DNA from: Lachnospiraceae bacterium | GTDB taxonomy: Bacteria > Bacillota > Clostridia > Lachnospirales > Lachnospiraceae | Assembly (NCBI GenBank): GCA_021204285.1 | Contig: JAJPZP010000041.1 | Span: 1 to 8,191 of the forward strand | DNA length: 8,191 nucleotides | Reading direction: 5' to 3' | In this document: positions 7,101 to 8,191 of the stretch, in pieces | Position numbering within the stretch: the stretch's first letter is position 1 | Layout of the letters: every line of letters starts with the position of its first letter | The notes under the pieces: model-generated | What the model was told of the DNA's origin: nothing | Databases searched by the model: none | The model's input: the letters and a program-made list of their open reading frames with translations, nothing else | Translations under genes and position numbers: made by a program

Positions 7101-8191
7101 TCGAGCAGATTGCCATCCTTTCCAAGGTAGACGCTGGTCGAGGTCACAACCTTCTCACGGATCGCGTCGATTGGCGGGTTCGTGACCTGCGCGAAGAGCT
7201 GTTTAAAATAATTGAACAGCGGCTGGTGGTGGTCGGACAGTGCCGCCAGCGGCACATCGATACCCATGGCTGCCGTGGCCTCGCCGCCGTTCGCCGCCAT
7301 GCTGAGAATCGAGGTGCGGACATCCTCATAACTGTAACCGAAGGCCTTCTGCAGGCGCATACGCTCTTCCGGAGTGTGCTCCTCAATCCTCTGGTTCGGA
7401 ATCTTCAGCTCCGCAAGCGTCACCAGGCTGTGGTCGAGCCACTCGCCGTAAGGCTGACGATTCGCATAGCCCTCTTTCAGTTCATCATCGTCAATAATAC
7501 GTCCCTGCTTTGTATCCACAAGCAGCATTTTCCCCGGATGCAGACGTTCCTTCATCACAATACGTGAGGGATCAATATCAAGTACGCCGACCTCCGAAGA
7601 AAGAATCAGCTGGTCATCGGTCGTCACATAGTACCTCGACGGACGCAGGCCATTGCGGTCGAGCACCGCGCCCATCACGTCGCCGTCCGTGAAGACGATC
7701 GAGGCAGGTCCGTCCCAGGGTTCCATCATCGTTGCGTAATACTGGTAGAAATCGCGCTTCTTCTGGGACATTGTGCGGTTGTTCGCCCAGGGCTCCGGGA
7801 TCAGAATCATGACTGCGAGTGCAAGATCCATACCGCTCATCACCAGGAATTCCAGCGTATTGTCGAACATGGCGGAATCGGAGCCGGACGCGCTGATCAC
7901 CGGCAGAATCTTGTGGAATTCGCCCGCCAGATACGGAGACTCCACGGTCTCCTCGCGGGCTAGCATCTTGTCCGCATTGCCTTTGATCGTGTTGATCTCG
8001 CCGTTGTGAACAAGGAAACGATACGGATGCGCCCGCTCCCAGCTCGGCAGGGTGTTCGTGGAGAAACGGGAGTGAATCACCGCGATCGCGCACTCATAAT
8101 CCGGATCCTGCAGATCCAGGAAGAAGGAGCGAAGCTGCCCCACCAGGAACATGCCCTTATAAATCACCGTCCTGCTCGAACAGGATACAAC
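4190..8191 (-). CDS. gltB: Glutamate synthase, large (alpha) subunit, 5'-truncated by window edge
   Basis: This frame is open to the window edge and holds 1333 residues; a full GOGAT large subunit is about 1500, so roughly the first 170 are missing, including the catalytic N-terminal Cys. The GTG at 8167 is not a start: the frame continues upstream as VVSCSSRTVIYKG, a normal internal stretch. Counting from 8191, the order begins with the tail of the class II glutamine amidotransferase domain (HSRFSTNT and HNGEINT near 40-70, ending near PYGEWLDH at about 250). A central domain starts near PLFNYFKQLFAQVTNPP. The FMN barrel (GAMSYGSIS, HGKSNTGEGGE, SGYDGGTGAAP) comes next, then the [3Fe-4S] cysteines C935, C941, C946 (C-x5-C-x4-C, codons 5354-5389). 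The C-terminal GXGXG beta-helix (GDSNDYFGKGLSGG, GNVAFYGATSG) ends the protein. It hydrolyses glutamine and channels ammonia to 2-oxoglutarate. Stop TAG; gltD follows after two bases. No frameshift is visible. Confidence 0.96.
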   Translation of the reverse strand, partial: VVSCSSRTVIYKGMFLVGQLRSFFLDLQDPDYECAIAVIHSRFSTNTLPSWERAHPYRFLVHNGEINTIKGNADKMLAREETVESPYLAGEFHKILPVISASGSDSAMFDNTLEFLVMSGMDLALAVMILIPEPWANNRTMSQKKRDFYQYYATMMEPWDGPASIVFTDGDVMGAVLDRNGLRPSRYYVTTDDQLILSSEVGVLDIDPSRIVMKERLHPGKMLLVDTKQGRIIDDDELKEGYANRQPYGEWLDHSLVTLAELKIPNQRIEEHTPEERMRLQKAFGYSYEDVRTSILSMAANGGEATAAMGIDVPLAALSDHHQPLFNYFKQLFAQVTNPPIDAIREKVVTSTSVYLGKDGNLLEEMPENCCVLKINNPILTNTDLLKIKTMKKHGFKVEVLPITYYKNTSLERAIDRLFVEADRAYRDGVNILILSDRGVDENHVAIPSLLAVSALQQHLVRTKKRTSVSIVLESGEPREVHHFATLLGYGACAVNPYLAHESIHELIDKGLLNKDYYAAVDDYNQAVLSGIVKIASKMGISTIQSYLGSKIFEAIGINKEVVDKYFTNTVSRIGGIGLTEIGEQVEALHSSAFDPLGLETSPALDSLGLHKSRSSGEDHLYNPRTIHLLQQSTREGNYELFKQYTDLVDGEGNRGQLRKLLDFKYPKKGVPIEQVESVDSIVTRFKTGAMSYGSISQEAHECLAIAMNQLHGKSNTGEGGESIERLSIGPDGLNRCSAIKQVASGRFGVTSRYLVSAQEIQIKMGQGAKPGEGGHLPGGKVYPWIAKTRLSTPGVSLISPPPHHDIYSIEDLAQLIYDLKNANPKARISVKLVSEAGVGTVAAGVAKAGAQVILISGYDGGTGAAPASSIHNAGLPWELGLSETHQTLLRNGLRNKVRIETDGKLMSGRDVAIAAMLGAEEFGFATAPLVTMGCVMMRVCNLDTCPVGVATQNPELRKRFRGKPEYVVNFMRFIAQELREYMAKLGVRTIDELVGRSDMLCVKEGRTGRAATIDLSRILDNPYAGKGQKVIFDPKQVYNFELEKTLDATVLSKEFGPALEKGQKRSIELDVGNTNRAFGTMFGSEITSRYPEGLPEDTFTVKCNGAGGQSFGAFIPSGLTLELEGDSNDYFGKGLSGGKLIVYPPKGITFKQDENIIIGNVAFYGATSGKAYICGVAGERFCVRNSGVRAVVEGTGDHGCEYMTGGCVVILGKVGKNFAAGMSGGIAYVLDEDRDLYTKVNKSMVTLEEVSNKYDVQELKDMIKEHVAYTNSQKGKLILDHFEQYLPKFKKIIPNDYKRMLSLIVQMEEKGMNTEQAQIEAFYAVKRGQEVR

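Noticed and set aside
4190..8167. Taking the GTG at 8167 as the gltB start
   Set aside because: The frame is open to 8191 and the upstream residues continue normal glutamate synthase sequence, so the gene simply runs off the window.

Overview
The window reads as chromosomal DNA of a Clostridia-type Firmicute. The coding sequence is GC-rich, Shine-Dalgarno sites are strong (AGGAGGT, GGAGG, AAGGGAG), and Rho-independent terminators are clear. The Cys-rich FMN alpha-hydroxy-acid oxidase and the group IIC intron signature also fit this group, but no finer taxonomic call is supportable. Every gene I can support lies on the minus strand, so transcription runs from position 8191 towards 1.

In transcription order, the first gene is the large subunit of glutamate synthase (gltB, 5' end cut by the window edge). 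Two bases after its stop comes the small subunit (gltD). Together they make the iron-sulfur flavoenzyme that turns glutamine plus 2-oxoglutarate into two glutamates. A strong intrinsic terminator closes gltD; its 3' arm and U-tract are copied once in tandem. A sigma-A-like promoter then starts a new unit: a family 6 uracil-DNA glycosylase-type repair enzyme (DNA-deoxyinosine glycosylase). Its stop codon overlaps the TTG start of a TauE/SafE-type membrane permease. A 155-bp gap follows, holding a nested palindrome bracketed by two identical 22-bp repeats. After it comes an FMN-dependent alpha-hydroxy-acid dehydrogenase/oxidase with an N-terminal five-cysteine cluster.

The left end is the most interesting part. 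The oxidase gene ends in a long, nearly perfect hairpin (54-100). One base beyond it the minus strand begins GTGCGCC and continues with the conserved 5' domain I sequence of a bacterial group IIC intron, which runs out of the window at position 1. Group IIC introns are known to insert just downstream of intrinsic terminators, and this arrangement fits that habit. Most of the intron and any intron-encoded reverse transcriptase would lie outside the window.

The remaining long open frames, including a 769-codon plus-strand frame antisense to gltB, look like shadows of these genes. I saw no tRNA, rRNA, CRISPR array or transposase gene.
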